From JADJPL01 sp964607915 (lineage in GTDB: Bacteria; Bacteroidota; Bacteroidia; Chitinophagales; Saprospiraceae), in contig CAZSMU010000064.1 in the NCBI GenBank assembly GCA_964607915.1, positions 1-20,069 on the forward strand: 20,069 bases of DNA. Direction: 5' to 3'. The first letter of the stretch is position 1, and each line of letters starts with the position of its first letter. The position numbers were made by a program, and so were the translations under genes. The notes beneath the pieces are model-generated. The model was not told the DNA's origin and did no database searches. It was given only the letters and a program-made list of their open reading frames with translations. Positions 6,776 through 13,974 of the stretch are shown one piece after another.

Positions 6776-8491
6776 TCACCGGGTGAAGTTGCGTGTAAAT
6801 GTCGTGGTGTTGCCCATGGCGTCGCTCACTTGTAATTCCAACGTATGCGTTCCTTTCTCCATATCGGGCTCAAGCACATACTCTATGCGTCTGTATTTTT
6901 CGTCGTACGTCATGAGTATCCATTTTCCGTCTATTGCCGCGCGATATTTCAAGTTGGGGAGGTTGGCAGAACCTGAAAAATTATCTCGGATGCGAAAGCT
7001 GAAGGAATTGTAGCGGCGCATATCGGTGTAGAACCGCTCGGGCGTAATCGTTGGAGGGATGGTATCCACCATGACGCAGAAGTAGCCGAGGGAGCGTACT
7101 GAGGCCACCAACATACCATCTTCCTGCCATTGTCCGCCACAATTCGTCGCCGATGTGCCGATGCGCTGTGCGATGAATGCCTTGGGCCGAAGGGCCTCCG
7201 GCATATCGTACGGCCGGATACCAATCGTGTAGTCAGAGTGGACGGGTACCGTTGCACGGTGAATAGCATGGGTAGGTGAAAAAACGCCGGGCAATACCTG
7301 CTCCCTCACTTCGTACTGCATGTAGAGGTCCTCATAAAAAGTTCCTTTCGGGAAATTCAGATAGAGCATGTAGTCATCGATCAGATGGCTGCGGTCGTGG
7401 GCCAGGAAGTATTGATAAGGCGGTACAGGGTTGAGGGCGACTAGAGGGGGGGTACTGCTGCGCAACGAAAACTCCAAACGGGCGGCATTGCCCGAAGCAT
7501 CGCGGGCGACGGTCTGTACCCTTACAGGAGAGCTGGGCTGGACCGGCAGGATTCCTTCTTTTCCCTCCAGATAAATACCCAGTTGATTTCCCGGCAAGCG
7601 GAAGCAGCGATGGAAGTATGCCCCGTTTTGCGTGTGTTCCTGGTAATCCAGATGAGCGTTCAGGGCACGCGTTTGATCAAAGCCGATACCCTCCATACGG
7701 AACCCGTAGGCCAGAGAGTCATTGGCAAACAAGTCAAGACTATAGACTCCATTTTGGTTGGAGACTCCATCCATTTGATCGTACACCTTCACTGCGACAG
7801 CGACGCGGTTGGAGGAGATTGCCAGCGTATCCGATGCGGGTCGGTAAGCTCCGTTTCGAAACGCAAGCGGCAAAGTACGGCTCCGGAGTGTTTGTCCACG
7901 CTCATCCAGCTCGTATACTTTCATCGCATAGAAGCGGGGCGGCACCCGGTCGCTGATAGAAAGTCCGAACAAAAGCGGATTGAGCGGCTTGTCGCTTTCC
8001 GTTTGCCGTATTTCAAAATGCAGGTGAGGTCCGAAAGAATGGCCCGTATTGCCCATTCTACCGATTCCTTGTCCTCGCCGCACCGGAAAGCGGGATGGTT
8101 CGGGTCGGACATCCAGTTCAAAGGTTTCCTCTGAAAATTGAAGGCTGCGCACATACTGCTGGATTTCCGGGGCGTAATCCAGCAAGTGCGCGTAGACGGT
8201 GGTATATCCATTGGGATGTTGGACATACAGGTGGTTGCCATATCCGTCGGGGGCGACGCGGATGCGCGATACAAACCCATCGCCAGCTGCGAGGATAGGA
8301 ACCCCGATCCCTCCTTTGATATCAATCCCTGCATGGAAGTGGTTGGGGCGAAGTTCGCCGAACGTACCCGACAGGCGCAGGGCCGAACCGACTGGCGAGA
8401 CGAAAAAGTCAATCGGATAGACAGGGTCGCCGGGAAGAGTGAAAGCGAGAAGCAACGCCACAGAGGCCAATCCGGCCAGAGAACGCATCAT
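6776..8491 (-). CDS. M23-family metallopeptidase, secreted (LytM-like)
   Basis: A predicted zinc endopeptidase acting on peptidoglycan cross-bridges or stem peptides in the periplasm. It begins with a hydrophobic signal sequence. The catalytic domain follows: HAGID with zinc ligands His and Asp, GYTTVYAHL with a catalytic His, and GPHLHFEIR with catalytic and zinc-binding His. All expected active-site residues are present (57, 61, 106, 160 and 162 if numbered from the TTG at 8503). About 380 further residues form beta-rich, Ig-like sequence with no recognised motif, probably a substrate or envelope-binding part. I chose the ATG at 8491 (571 residues). A TTG at 8503 would overlap the stop of aat as TTGA and is a credible alternative. 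The gene lies between aat and bcp. Confidence 0.9.
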   Translation of the reverse strand: MMRSLAGLASVALLLAFTLPGDPVYPIDFFVSPVGSALRLSGTFGELRPNHFHAGIDIKGGIGVPILAAGDGFVSRIRVAPDGYGNHLYVQHPNGYTTVYAHLLDYAPEIQQYVRSLQFSEETFELDVRPEPSRFPVRRGQGIGRMGNTGHSFGPHLHFEIRQTESDKPLNPLLFGLSISDRVPPRFYAMKVYELDERGQTLRSRTLPLAFRNGAYRPASDTLAISSNRVAVAVKVYDQMDGVSNQNGVYSLDLFANDSLAYGFRMEGIGFDQTRALNAHLDYQEHTQNGAYFHRCFRLPGNQLGIYLEGKEGILPVQPSSPVRVQTVARDASGNAARLEFSLRSSTPPLVALNPVPPYQYFLAHDRSHLIDDYMLYLNFPKGTFYEDLYMQYEVREQVLPGVFSPTHAIHRATVPVHSDYTIGIRPYDMPEALRPKAFIAQRIGTSATNCGGQWQEDGMLVASVRSLGYFCVMVDTIPPTITPERFYTDMRRYNSFSFRIRDNFSGSANLPNLKYRAAIDGKWILMTYDEKYRRIEYVLEPDMEKGTHTLELQVSDAMGNTTTFTRNFTR

Positions 8492-8499
8492 AGTGGTGG

Positions 8500-9204
8500 T
8501 CAATTTTGAATTAGAGAGCCCCAGTTGCCTTGCATCGTGGGCTCTGCTTCATTGGATTTGAGCAGGGCAGTGAAATAGGTACGAGGGATGGCCCGTGCCC
8601 CCAGGCTGCCGAGGTGGTGCGTTTCCTGTTGGCAATCAATCAGGCGGAAGCCCTTTTCCTGGAGGGTCCGCACCAGCGTGATGAAGCCAAATTTGGAGGC
8701 ATTTCCCACCCGGGCAAACATAGATTCCCCAAAGAACATCTTTCCAAGGGAAATCCCATACAAGCCGCCCACCAAATGCCCGTCCTGCCAGACTTCCACA
8801 GAGTGGGCATAGCCTTGTTGGTGGAGTGCCACATATGCATCTATCATTTCCCCGGTTATCCAGGTCCCTTCGTATATTTCCCTTCGCACTTCCGCACAAC
8901 TTCGGATGACCGAAGGGAAATCCAGGTCAAAGGTCACCTGGAACTTGCCCTGGTTGAAATACGGGCGCATGCTTTTTGACACTTTCAATTCATTCGGGAA
9001 CAGTACGAAGCGCGGGTCAGGAGCCCACCACAGATAAGGGTCCGCCTCGTTGAACCACGGGAAAATACCCTGTTTGTAGGCATACAGGATACGCTCGCTG
9101 CTCAAATCGCCTCCGATGGCCAACAGGCCGTCTTTTTCTGCCATTTCCACCGGAGGAAACACTACTTCATCCTTTGCCAACCAAAAAACCGGCATATACA
9201 GCAT
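8500..9204 (-). CDS. aat: Leucyl/phenylalanyl-tRNA--protein transferase
   Basis: Transfers Leu or Phe from charged tRNA to proteins with N-terminal Lys or Arg, marking them for ClpS/ClpAP degradation (N-degron pathway). The 234 residues show the family signatures in order: GLLAIGGDLS (26-35), YKQGIFPWF (43-51), WWAPDPR (59-65), the LVGGLYGISLGKMFFGESMF region in the middle, and IDCQ near the end. The first ATG (9204) and a second at codon 4 (9195) are both possible starts. The stop overlaps a possible TTG start of the M23 gene, so the two are probably coupled. A 90-bp gap with two DnaA-like boxes separates it from ctaA upstream. Confidence 0.94.
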   Translation of the reverse strand: MLYMPVFWLAKDEVVFPPVEMAEKDGLLAIGGDLSSERILYAYKQGIFPWFNEADPYLWWAPDPRFVLFPNELKVSKSMRPYFNQGKFQVTFDLDFPSVIRSCAEVRREIYEGTWITGEMIDAYVALHQQGYAHSVEVWQDGHLVGGLYGISLGKMFFGESMFARVGNASKFGFITLVRTLQEKGFRLIDCQQETHHLGSLGARAIPRTYFTALLKSNEAEPTMQGNWGSLIQN

Positions 9205-9267
9205 TTTAAAAATGGTCGGATGGGATAAAAAAAGGATAATGACGAGTATATCTTGAAATTAGACAGT

Positions 9268-9288
9268 TTTTCCACATAGTTTTCCACA
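9268..9288 (+). promoter_or_regulatory. Two DnaA-box-like sites in the ctaA-aat gap
   Basis: TTTTCCACA occurs at 9268-9276 and 9280-9288, 12 bp apart start to start. Each has one mismatch to the DnaA box TTATCCACA. Similar boxes cluster in the candidate origin 1.1 kb away. They may be accessory DnaA sites or may affect aat transcription; both are inference. Confidence 0.4.
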
Positions 9289-9294
9289 TTTGGT

Positions 9295-10365
9295 TTATTG
9301 CGGTTCTTTTGTTACAAAAAAATTCACGCAAAGTACCGTAGAAAGCAGGATTAGTGCACCTGCCTGGTGAAATACTCCCCAGCCTACAGGCACCTTTCCC
9401 AGGCAATTCAAGACCGTTAGGATACCTAACAAAACTTGCACAAAAACGGCACCACCCATCCAAAGAGCAGCCCTCTGGAAGCTGCCCCCCGCACGGAGTT
9501 GCAGTACCTTGTAAATATACCATAAAACAATGATAGTCAGAATATAAGCTACTGTTCTATGCAAAATTTGAACTAGGGCAGGCATAAACAGATGGCGATC
9601 GTAATCCACCACATTGGCCATGCTCCAGTGCGTGGGGTCGAGGAGGGTTGTCGGCATCCATTCGCCATTCATAGTAGGCCAGGTGGGGAAAAAGAGGCCG
9701 GCTTTCATACCTGACATGACCCCGCCCAGGAGGATTTGGACGGCTAACAGTACTGCAAGCACTAAGGCCCAACGATTTAACAGAGAGCTGTGGAAAAGTT
9801 GTGGAAAAGGTTGAAAAGTTCCCAACATAGTCCAGAATAAATAACTAAAAAGGGTAAGGGCAATCCCCAGATGAAGGGTGAGTTTGTACGCATTCACCCA
9901 TGGGCGCTCCACCAGGCCACTCGCTACCATAATCCAGCCGAAGGAAGCTGCCAACATGGCCAACAGGATGACTACGCCGAGCCGTCGCATCAGTTTTTTG
10001 TCTATCCAGCCTTTTCGCCAGAAGAAAAAGAACGGCAATGCGAATACGAAGCCCATCATCCTCGCCCATAGGCGGTGGAAGTACTCCCAGAAGTAAATGA
10101 ACTGGAACTGGCCCATGCTCATCCCTTCATTGAGCTTTTGGTATTGTGGCGTTGCCTTGTACAAGGCAAAGGCCTCCTCCCAGGCCTGCTCGTTGAGGGG
10201 CGGGAGGGTACCGGTCACAATCTCCCATTTCGTAATAGAGAGGCCTGATCCCGTCAGCCGGGTCACGCCGCCGATCACTACCTGCATAAACACCAGGAAA
10301 ACGCCGGTCGCCAGCCACACTTGCACCGCGCGTGGATACACAGTGCGCATTGTTTCGGTCTGCAT
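9295..10365 (-). CDS. ctaA: Heme A synthase (COX15/CtaA family)
   Basis: Membrane enzyme that oxidises heme O to heme A, the cofactor of aa3-type cytochrome oxidases. The 356 residues hold about eight hydrophobic helices in two similar halves. The heme-ligand histidines are in EYFHRLWAR (His97), KLTLHLG (His165), QILHRTV (His269) and VFHQAGA (His333). IGGVTRLTGSGLSI at 31-44 and the GGVMSGMKAG region from 214 are the matching loop signatures of the two halves. This is the longer COX15-type form. The start at 10365 was kept; an ATG at codon 6 is an alternative. The gene faces leftward from the candidate origin. A possible -7 element (TAATTTTG on the - strand, 10387-10394) lies 22 bases upstream, without a clear -33. 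Confidence 0.94.
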   Translation of the reverse strand: MQTETMRTVYPRAVQVWLATGVFLVFMQVVIGGVTRLTGSGLSITKWEIVTGTLPPLNEQAWEEAFALYKATPQYQKLNEGMSMGQFQFIYFWEYFHRLWARMMGFVFALPFFFFWRKGWIDKKLMRRLGVVILLAMLAASFGWIMVASGLVERPWVNAYKLTLHLGIALTLFSYLFWTMLGTFQPFPQLFHSSLLNRWALVLAVLLAVQILLGGVMSGMKAGLFFPTWPTMNGEWMPTTLLDPTHWSMANVVDYDRHLFMPALVQILHRTVAYILTIIVLWYIYKVLQLRAGGSFQRAALWMGGAVFVQVLLGILTVLNCLGKVPVGWGVFHQAGALILLSTVLCVNFFVTKEPQ

Positions 10366-10427
10366 GTTTTTTTTGTTTTAAGAAGGCAAAATTACGGGAA
10401 ATAGTTTTTCCGTTTTCCACATCTCTG

Positions 10428-10471
10428 ATAATATGGTTTTAATGATTTATTTTTTTTAAAAAAATTATCAT
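10428..10471. other. AT-rich tract, possible DNA unwinding element
   Basis: Only four of 44 bases are G or C. It includes a T8-A7 run and is bounded by ATAAT and ATTAT half-sites. It lies within the box cluster, between a one-mismatch box at 10413 and another at 10496, where strand opening would be expected in an origin. Confidence 0.55.
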
Positions 10472-10554
10472 GCCCCATCATCAGAAGCGTGGATATGTGG
10501 AAAAAAATGAGGTAAGCGTAGGGGGTTGGTGCTTTTCCACAAGGAAATGACTTT

Positions 10555-10563
10555 TTATCCACA
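10555..10563 (+). promoter_or_regulatory. Perfect DnaA box
   Basis: TTATCCACA, identical to the consensus, 13 bp downstream of a one-mismatch box in the same orientation (10533-10541). Confidence 0.65.
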
Positions 10564-10726
10564 TTGTTGTGCCGGATAAAACGGGTGAGCAGGCTATTTT
10601 TCCACGAGATGTTCAGAAGTAGTATAAACATCCTTTCTTTATAGCGGCAATTGTGGGGACGATGTGGATTTCCTGGCTTCACATGGATAAAAAGGCTATT
10701 TTTTATGGAATAACTAGGTCTATTTT

Positions 10727-10735
10727 TGTGGATAA
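10727..10735 (-). promoter_or_regulatory. Perfect DnaA box
   Basis: TGTGGATAA on the + strand, which is TTATCCACA on the - strand; a one-mismatch box in the same orientation follows at 10756-10764. Confidence 0.65.
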
Positions 10736-10865
10736 ATACGACCCTTACAGGGCAATGTGGAAAACAGCCCGGATATGAACAGTTTTCCCCCATTTTGCAT
10801 GTGGAAACAACGGAGATGTAAATAATTGTGTATCATTTTTTTGTAAAAAAAGCCTAAAATCGGGA

Positions 10866-10874
10866 TGTGGATAA
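10866..10874 (-). promoter_or_regulatory. Perfect DnaA box close to dtd
   Basis: TGTGGATAA ends 32 bases before the dtd start codon, so DnaA bound here could also influence dtd transcription. Confidence 0.6.
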
Positions 10875-10906
10875 TCGCGAAGGGCTTTTCAAAACAAATA
10901 AGAACC

Positions 10907-11359
10907 ATGCGTGCAGTTATTCAGCGGGTGCTTGAGGCATCGGTGCGTATAGAGGGGCGGGTCAAAGCTCAAATTGGCCCAGGGCTGCTGATTTTGTTGG
11001 GGGTAGAGGAACCGGATACTCTGGAAGATGCAGACTGGTTGGCTAGAAAGATTGTGAACCTCCGCATTTTTAACGATGAAGCGGGCGTTATGAACCGCTC
11101 TGTACAAGAGGCAGGGGGAGGATTGCTGGTGGTAAGCCAGTTCACCCTGTTTGCCAGTACGCGCAAGGGAAATCGTCCGTCGTATATTCGGGCTGCGAGG
11201 CCGGAAACAGCCGTTCCCATGTACGAAAACTTCGTGGAACGGTTGCAGCTTGCGGCGGGCATATCGGTAGGAACGGGCGAGTTTGGCGCCGACATGAAAG
11301 TGGCGCTCGTCAACGACGGGCCGGTCACTATTTTGATAGATACGAAAACGAAGGAATAA
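10907..11359 (+). CDS. dtd: D-aminoacyl-tRNA deacylase
   Basis: Hydrolyses D-amino acids (and glycine mischarged on tRNA-Ala) from tRNA, a cytosolic proofreading step of translation. From the ATG at 10907 the protein has 150 residues, the usual DTD length, and begins MRAVIQRVLEASV. SQFTLFA at 77-83 and NDGPVT at 136-141 are the two family motifs; the Gly-Pro of the second is the cross-subunit cis dipeptide that enforces chirality. The frame is open to 10865, but that part lies in the DnaA-box region and does not resemble the family. The MazG-like gene follows after one base, so the two are co-transcribed. It is the first gene on the rightward side of the candidate origin. Confidence 0.95.
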   Translation: MRAVIQRVLEASVRIEGRVKAQIGPGLLILLGVEEPDTLEDADWLARKIVNLRIFNDEAGVMNRSVQEAGGGLLVVSQFTLFASTRKGNRPSYIRAARPETAVPMYENFVERLQLAAGISVGTGEFGADMKVALVNDGPVTILIDTKTKE

Positions 11360-11360
11360 A

Positions 11361-11699
11361 ATGGATATACAGGAAGCCCAGAAGACCGTGGACAACTGGA
11401 TTCGTACGGTAGGGGTACGCTATTTCAATGAACTGACCAATACGGCCATCCTGATGGAAGAAGTGGGCGAAGTCGCCCGTCTGATGGCCCGTTTGTACGG
11501 GGAGCAGTCGTTCAAAAAAATGGAAGAGCCGATGGATGCGCACGAGTCATTAGGCGATGAACTGGCCGATGTGCTCTTTGTACTGATTTGCATAGCCAAC
11601 CAAACCGGAGTTGACCTGAACGAGGCGCTCTCCAAGAATCTGGAGAAGAAGACGAGGAGGGATGCGGATCGCCACCGCCAAAACCCCAAACTCGGCTGA
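11361..11699 (+). CDS. MazG-like nucleotide pyrophosphohydrolase
   Basis: A small all-helical protein of 112 residues that probably hydrolyses nucleoside triphosphates to monophosphate and pyrophosphate, cleaning the nucleotide pool. It shows the metal-binding motif of the MazG superfamily: EEVGE at 33-37 on one helix and DELAD at 66-70 on the next (ExxE...ExxD). The short single-domain form distinguishes it from full-length MazG (about 260 residues). The preferred substrate cannot be told from sequence. It follows dtd by one base. The C-terminus is basic and likely flexible. Confidence 0.85.
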   Translation: MDIQEAQKTVDNWIRTVGVRYFNELTNTAILMEEVGEVARLMARLYGEQSFKKMEEPMDAHESLGDELADVLFVLICIANQTGVDLNEALSKNLEKKTRRDADRHRQNPKLG

Positions 11700-11787
11700 A
11701 GGACAGACTTGTTGCGAGGACTCTTTTTTTCCTTCCTCGTTGACCCTAATGAATTTTGGCGATGCTCAAAATTCCCTAATTCTCGCA

Positions 11788-11795
11788 TATATTTG
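11788..11795 (+). promoter_or_regulatory. Possible -7 element for the PP2C gene
   Basis: TATATTTG matches TAnnTTTG, 50 bases before the chosen ATG at 11845. The nearest upstream TTTG (11755-11758) is 29 bp away, longer than normal, so support is partial. It argues that the frame upstream of 11845 is leader rather than protein. Confidence 0.4.
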
Positions 11796-11844
11796 CTATT
11801 GCGAAAGGAGGTACCTGGAGTGGCCACAAACAGCAAACAGGACG

Positions 11845-13092
11845 ATGGTAGAGCAGAGCGAGCACCGGAATTATCTGTCGGCGATTGAATCGCTGAAAAA
11901 TGAACTGCATCTGAAACAGTTGCAGATCAACCGGTTATTGAGCATCACGCAGGCTATCAACAACAATGTATCCGCTGCGGGTTTATTCGAAATGTACCGT
12001 TCTTTCCTGGGCTGGGAGTTAGGCATACGCCAGATGGCTCTATATGTAAAGGAAGACGACCAGTGGCAGTGTGCTTGCTCCATTGACATCCCCCAGGATC
12101 TTCTGGCGGTCGAGATAAGCGGTATTCTTAGTCAGTTCATGCGCCTGACCAACCTCGACGAGCCTGCTCATCCCTTGTTGAGCCTGTTTGATGTCGTGAT
12201 TCCCATCCGGCACAAAGACCTCCCTATCGCGTATGTCTTCATAGGGGGCTTTCGCGGGGAGGAAGACGTGTACAATATTATACAGCTGATTACTACCATC
12301 ACCAATATCATTGCCGTAGCTATCGAAAACAAGCGCCTGTTCAAACGCCAATTGGAGCAGGAGCGCCTGCGCAAGGAGATGGAGCTGGCCGCCGAGGTAC
12401 AACGAATGCTCATCCCGAAAATGATGCCGGGCAACAATCGTTACGAGTTCCGGAGCATTTACAAGCCACAACTCAGTGTAGGGGGGGACTACTACGACTT
12501 CATAGAGTTCGAGGACGGGAAAATCGTGTTCTGTATCGGTGATTTTACAGGAAAAGGATTGGGAGCTGCCTTGTTGATGGCGAATTTCCAAGCCAACTTC
12601 CACACCCTGATCAACCGCAGGTTGGAGTTGGACGCCTTCATACGGGAAATCAACACCGCCGTAAACCAGATTACGAACGGGGACCGCTTCATCACGTTTT
12701 TTATCGGCGAGTACGATGTACATGAGCGCCGTCTGAAGTATGTGAATGCCGGTCACAACCCCCCTATTGTCATCTCGCGGGCGCAAAAATCTTTCCTCAA
12801 CAAAGGATGTATCATGCTGGGGACTTATCCGGTCATCCCGGAGATAGAAATTGGTTATTGCCACATCCAGGAGGATGAGGCCATCATTCTTTCTTACACA
12901 GACGGGCTGACCGATATCCGAAACCGGGATGGGGATTTCTTTACGGAAGAACTGCTCTGCGATTTTGTAAAAAACCATTACAAGGAATCCGCCTCACAAT
13001 TCAACCAGAGCCTCATGGATCACATAGACGCGTTCCGGGGCAAGGAAACCATTCCGGATGATTTCACGATCTTGACGTGCAAAGTCTATTAG
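11845..13092 (+). CDS. PP2C/SpoIIE-type Ser/Thr phosphatase with N-terminal GAF-like sensor
   Basis: Likely a metal-dependent protein phosphatase of the RsbU/SpoIIE class, which controls anti-sigma-factor antagonists or other partners. From the ATG at 11845 it has 415 residues: a coiled-coil start (about 5-40), a GAF-like domain (about 45-165), a second coiled coil (about 167-190, LEQERLRKEMELAAEVQRML), then the phosphatase domain. Metal-binding motifs are VGGDYYDF, GDFTGKGLGAALLM, VNAGHNPP, SYTDGLTD and PDDFTIL, all intact, so it is probably active. The frame continues upstream to 11662, but this part overlaps the MazG-like gene and looks non-coding. No partner anti-sigma or STAS gene is in the window, so the target is unknown. 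Confidence 0.88.
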   Translation: MVEQSEHRNYLSAIESLKNELHLKQLQINRLLSITQAINNNVSAAGLFEMYRSFLGWELGIRQMALYVKEDDQWQCACSIDIPQDLLAVEISGILSQFMRLTNLDEPAHPLLSLFDVVIPIRHKDLPIAYVFIGGFRGEEDVYNIIQLITTITNIIAVAIENKRLFKRQLEQERLRKEMELAAEVQRMLIPKMMPGNNRYEFRSIYKPQLSVGGDYYDFIEFEDGKIVFCIGDFTGKGLGAALLMANFQANFHTLINRRLELDAFIREINTAVNQITNGDRFITFFIGEYDVHERRLKYVNAGHNPPIVISRAQKSFLNKGCIMLGTYPVIPEIEIGYCHIQEDEAIILSYTDGLTDIRNRDGDFFTEELLCDFVKNHYKESASQFNQSLMDHIDAFRGKETIPDDFTILTCKVY

Positions 13093-13130
13093 GGCGCTGT
13101 ATGTACCACTAATACGATAAAACAGACAAT

Positions 13131-13904
13131 ATGAAAGATAAAAATTTGGCGGGAATCTTAGGGCTATTTCTCGGCACGTTTGGGGTTCATCGCTTTTATC
13201 TCGGGCAAAAAGGGCTCGGCATTGCCTATCTGGTTTTTTTTATGACCGGCATACCGACGCTTCTCGGGATCATTGACGCTCTCGTCTTCTTTTCCATGGA
13301 CCAGGACTCCTTCGACCTGCGCTACAACAAAGCCTATGTACAAGTAGTCAAAAACCGGTATCGGGAGCGCAACAATCGCGCGGGGCAGCGCGATGAACGC
13401 CCAGCGCGTACAGCACAGCGCTCGCAGGGCGCACAGGACTACATAGCCCGTGCGGCGGAGCTCAAGAAATCGGGTATTGCCAAATATAAAGATTACGACT
13501 TCGAAGCAGCTATAGAGGACTTCAACAAAGCGCTGGGGCTGACGCCCAATGATATTTCGATACATTTCAACCTGGCGTGCGCCTATTCTCTGACGGAAAA
13601 AGCGGATAGGGCATTTTACCACATAGACCAGGCCATAGGGCTGGGCTTCAACGACTTTGAACGTCTGAAAACGCACGATGCGCTGGCTTTCCTGCGGGTT
13701 CAGGAAGGTTTTGGGGATTTCCAAAAAAATGGATACCGGTTGGTAAACCGCCTGGAAAGCCCTTCAGAAGATAGCAATCTACTGGAAAAAATCACGAATA
13801 CCGACTTGCTCGAACGATTGCGCAAACTGGATGAAATGCGCAAAAAAGGGCTTCTCACAGAGGAAGAATATATGGTTCAACGCAGAAAACTTACGGACCA
13901 ATAG
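13131..13904 (+). CDS. TM2 - TPR - SHOCT domain protein
   Basis: A 257-residue membrane protein with three recognisable parts. Residues 4-56 form a TM2 domain, two hydrophobic helices around the motif GLFLGTFGVHRFYLG. A basic, Gln/Arg-rich linker (75-100) follows. Residues 104-175 contain about two tetratricopeptide-like repeats (KYKDYDFEAAIEDFNKALGL and the next helix pair). Residues 223-254 form a SHOCT-like C-terminal helical hairpin (LRKLDEMRKKGLLTEEEY). TPRs mediate protein contacts and SHOCT modules often occur in membrane-associated proteins, but the function is unknown. It follows the phosphatase gene by 38 bases with no promoter seen, so it may be co-transcribed. Confidence 0.82.
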   Translation: MKDKNLAGILGLFLGTFGVHRFYLGQKGLGIAYLVFFMTGIPTLLGIIDALVFFSMDQDSFDLRYNKAYVQVVKNRYRERNNRAGQRDERPARTAQRSQGAQDYIARAAELKKSGIAKYKDYDFEAAIEDFNKALGLTPNDISIHFNLACAYSLTEKADRAFYHIDQAIGLGFNDFERLKTHDALAFLRVQEGFGDFQKNGYRLVNRLESPSEDSNLLEKITNTDLLERLRKLDEMRKKGLLTEEEYMVQRRKLTDQ

Positions 13905-13974
13905 CCAACGTATCGCGTTTTTTGACGTTATTTACAGGACAGTATTTTCTGTCGGTACTACATAATGCGCACCC

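Larger units (their letters stand above)
10366..10906. other. oriC: Candidate chromosomal replication origin (oriC)
   Basis: A 541-bp region without a credible gene between divergent ctaA and dtd. It contains three perfect DnaA boxes (TTATCCACA/TGTGGATAA) at 10555-10563 (+), 10727-10735 (-) and 10866-10874 (-). Four one-mismatch boxes (TTTTCCACA/TGTGGAAAA) lie at 10413-10421 (+), 10496-10504 (-), 10533-10541 (+) and 10756-10764 (-). Weaker two-mismatch copies are at 10598-10606, 10663-10671 and 10800-10808. An A+T tract at 10428-10471 is a suitable unwinding element. Box clustering plus an AT-rich tract plus diverging flanking genes is the standard layout of bacterial oriC. dnaA itself is not in the window, which is common in Bacteroidota. 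A dense DnaA-titration site is the main alternative. Confidence 0.7.

Noticed and set aside
10366..10906. Plasmid or phage origin
   Set aside because: No replication initiator, iteron array, partition or phage gene is nearby; all neighbours are chromosomal housekeeping genes.
11662..11844. N-terminal extension of the PP2C protein
   Set aside because: It overlaps the MazG-like gene, contains low-quality sequence and crosses a possible promoter; the ATG at 11845 begins the coiled coil.
12040..12978. 312-codon frame opposite the PP2C gene
   Set aside because: Antisense to intact phosphatase motifs; no recognisable domain and no supporting promoter.
13909..13924. AACG-TATCG-CGTT followed by T-run as a terminator after the TM2 gene
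   Set aside because: The stem is only four base pairs and would be too weak.
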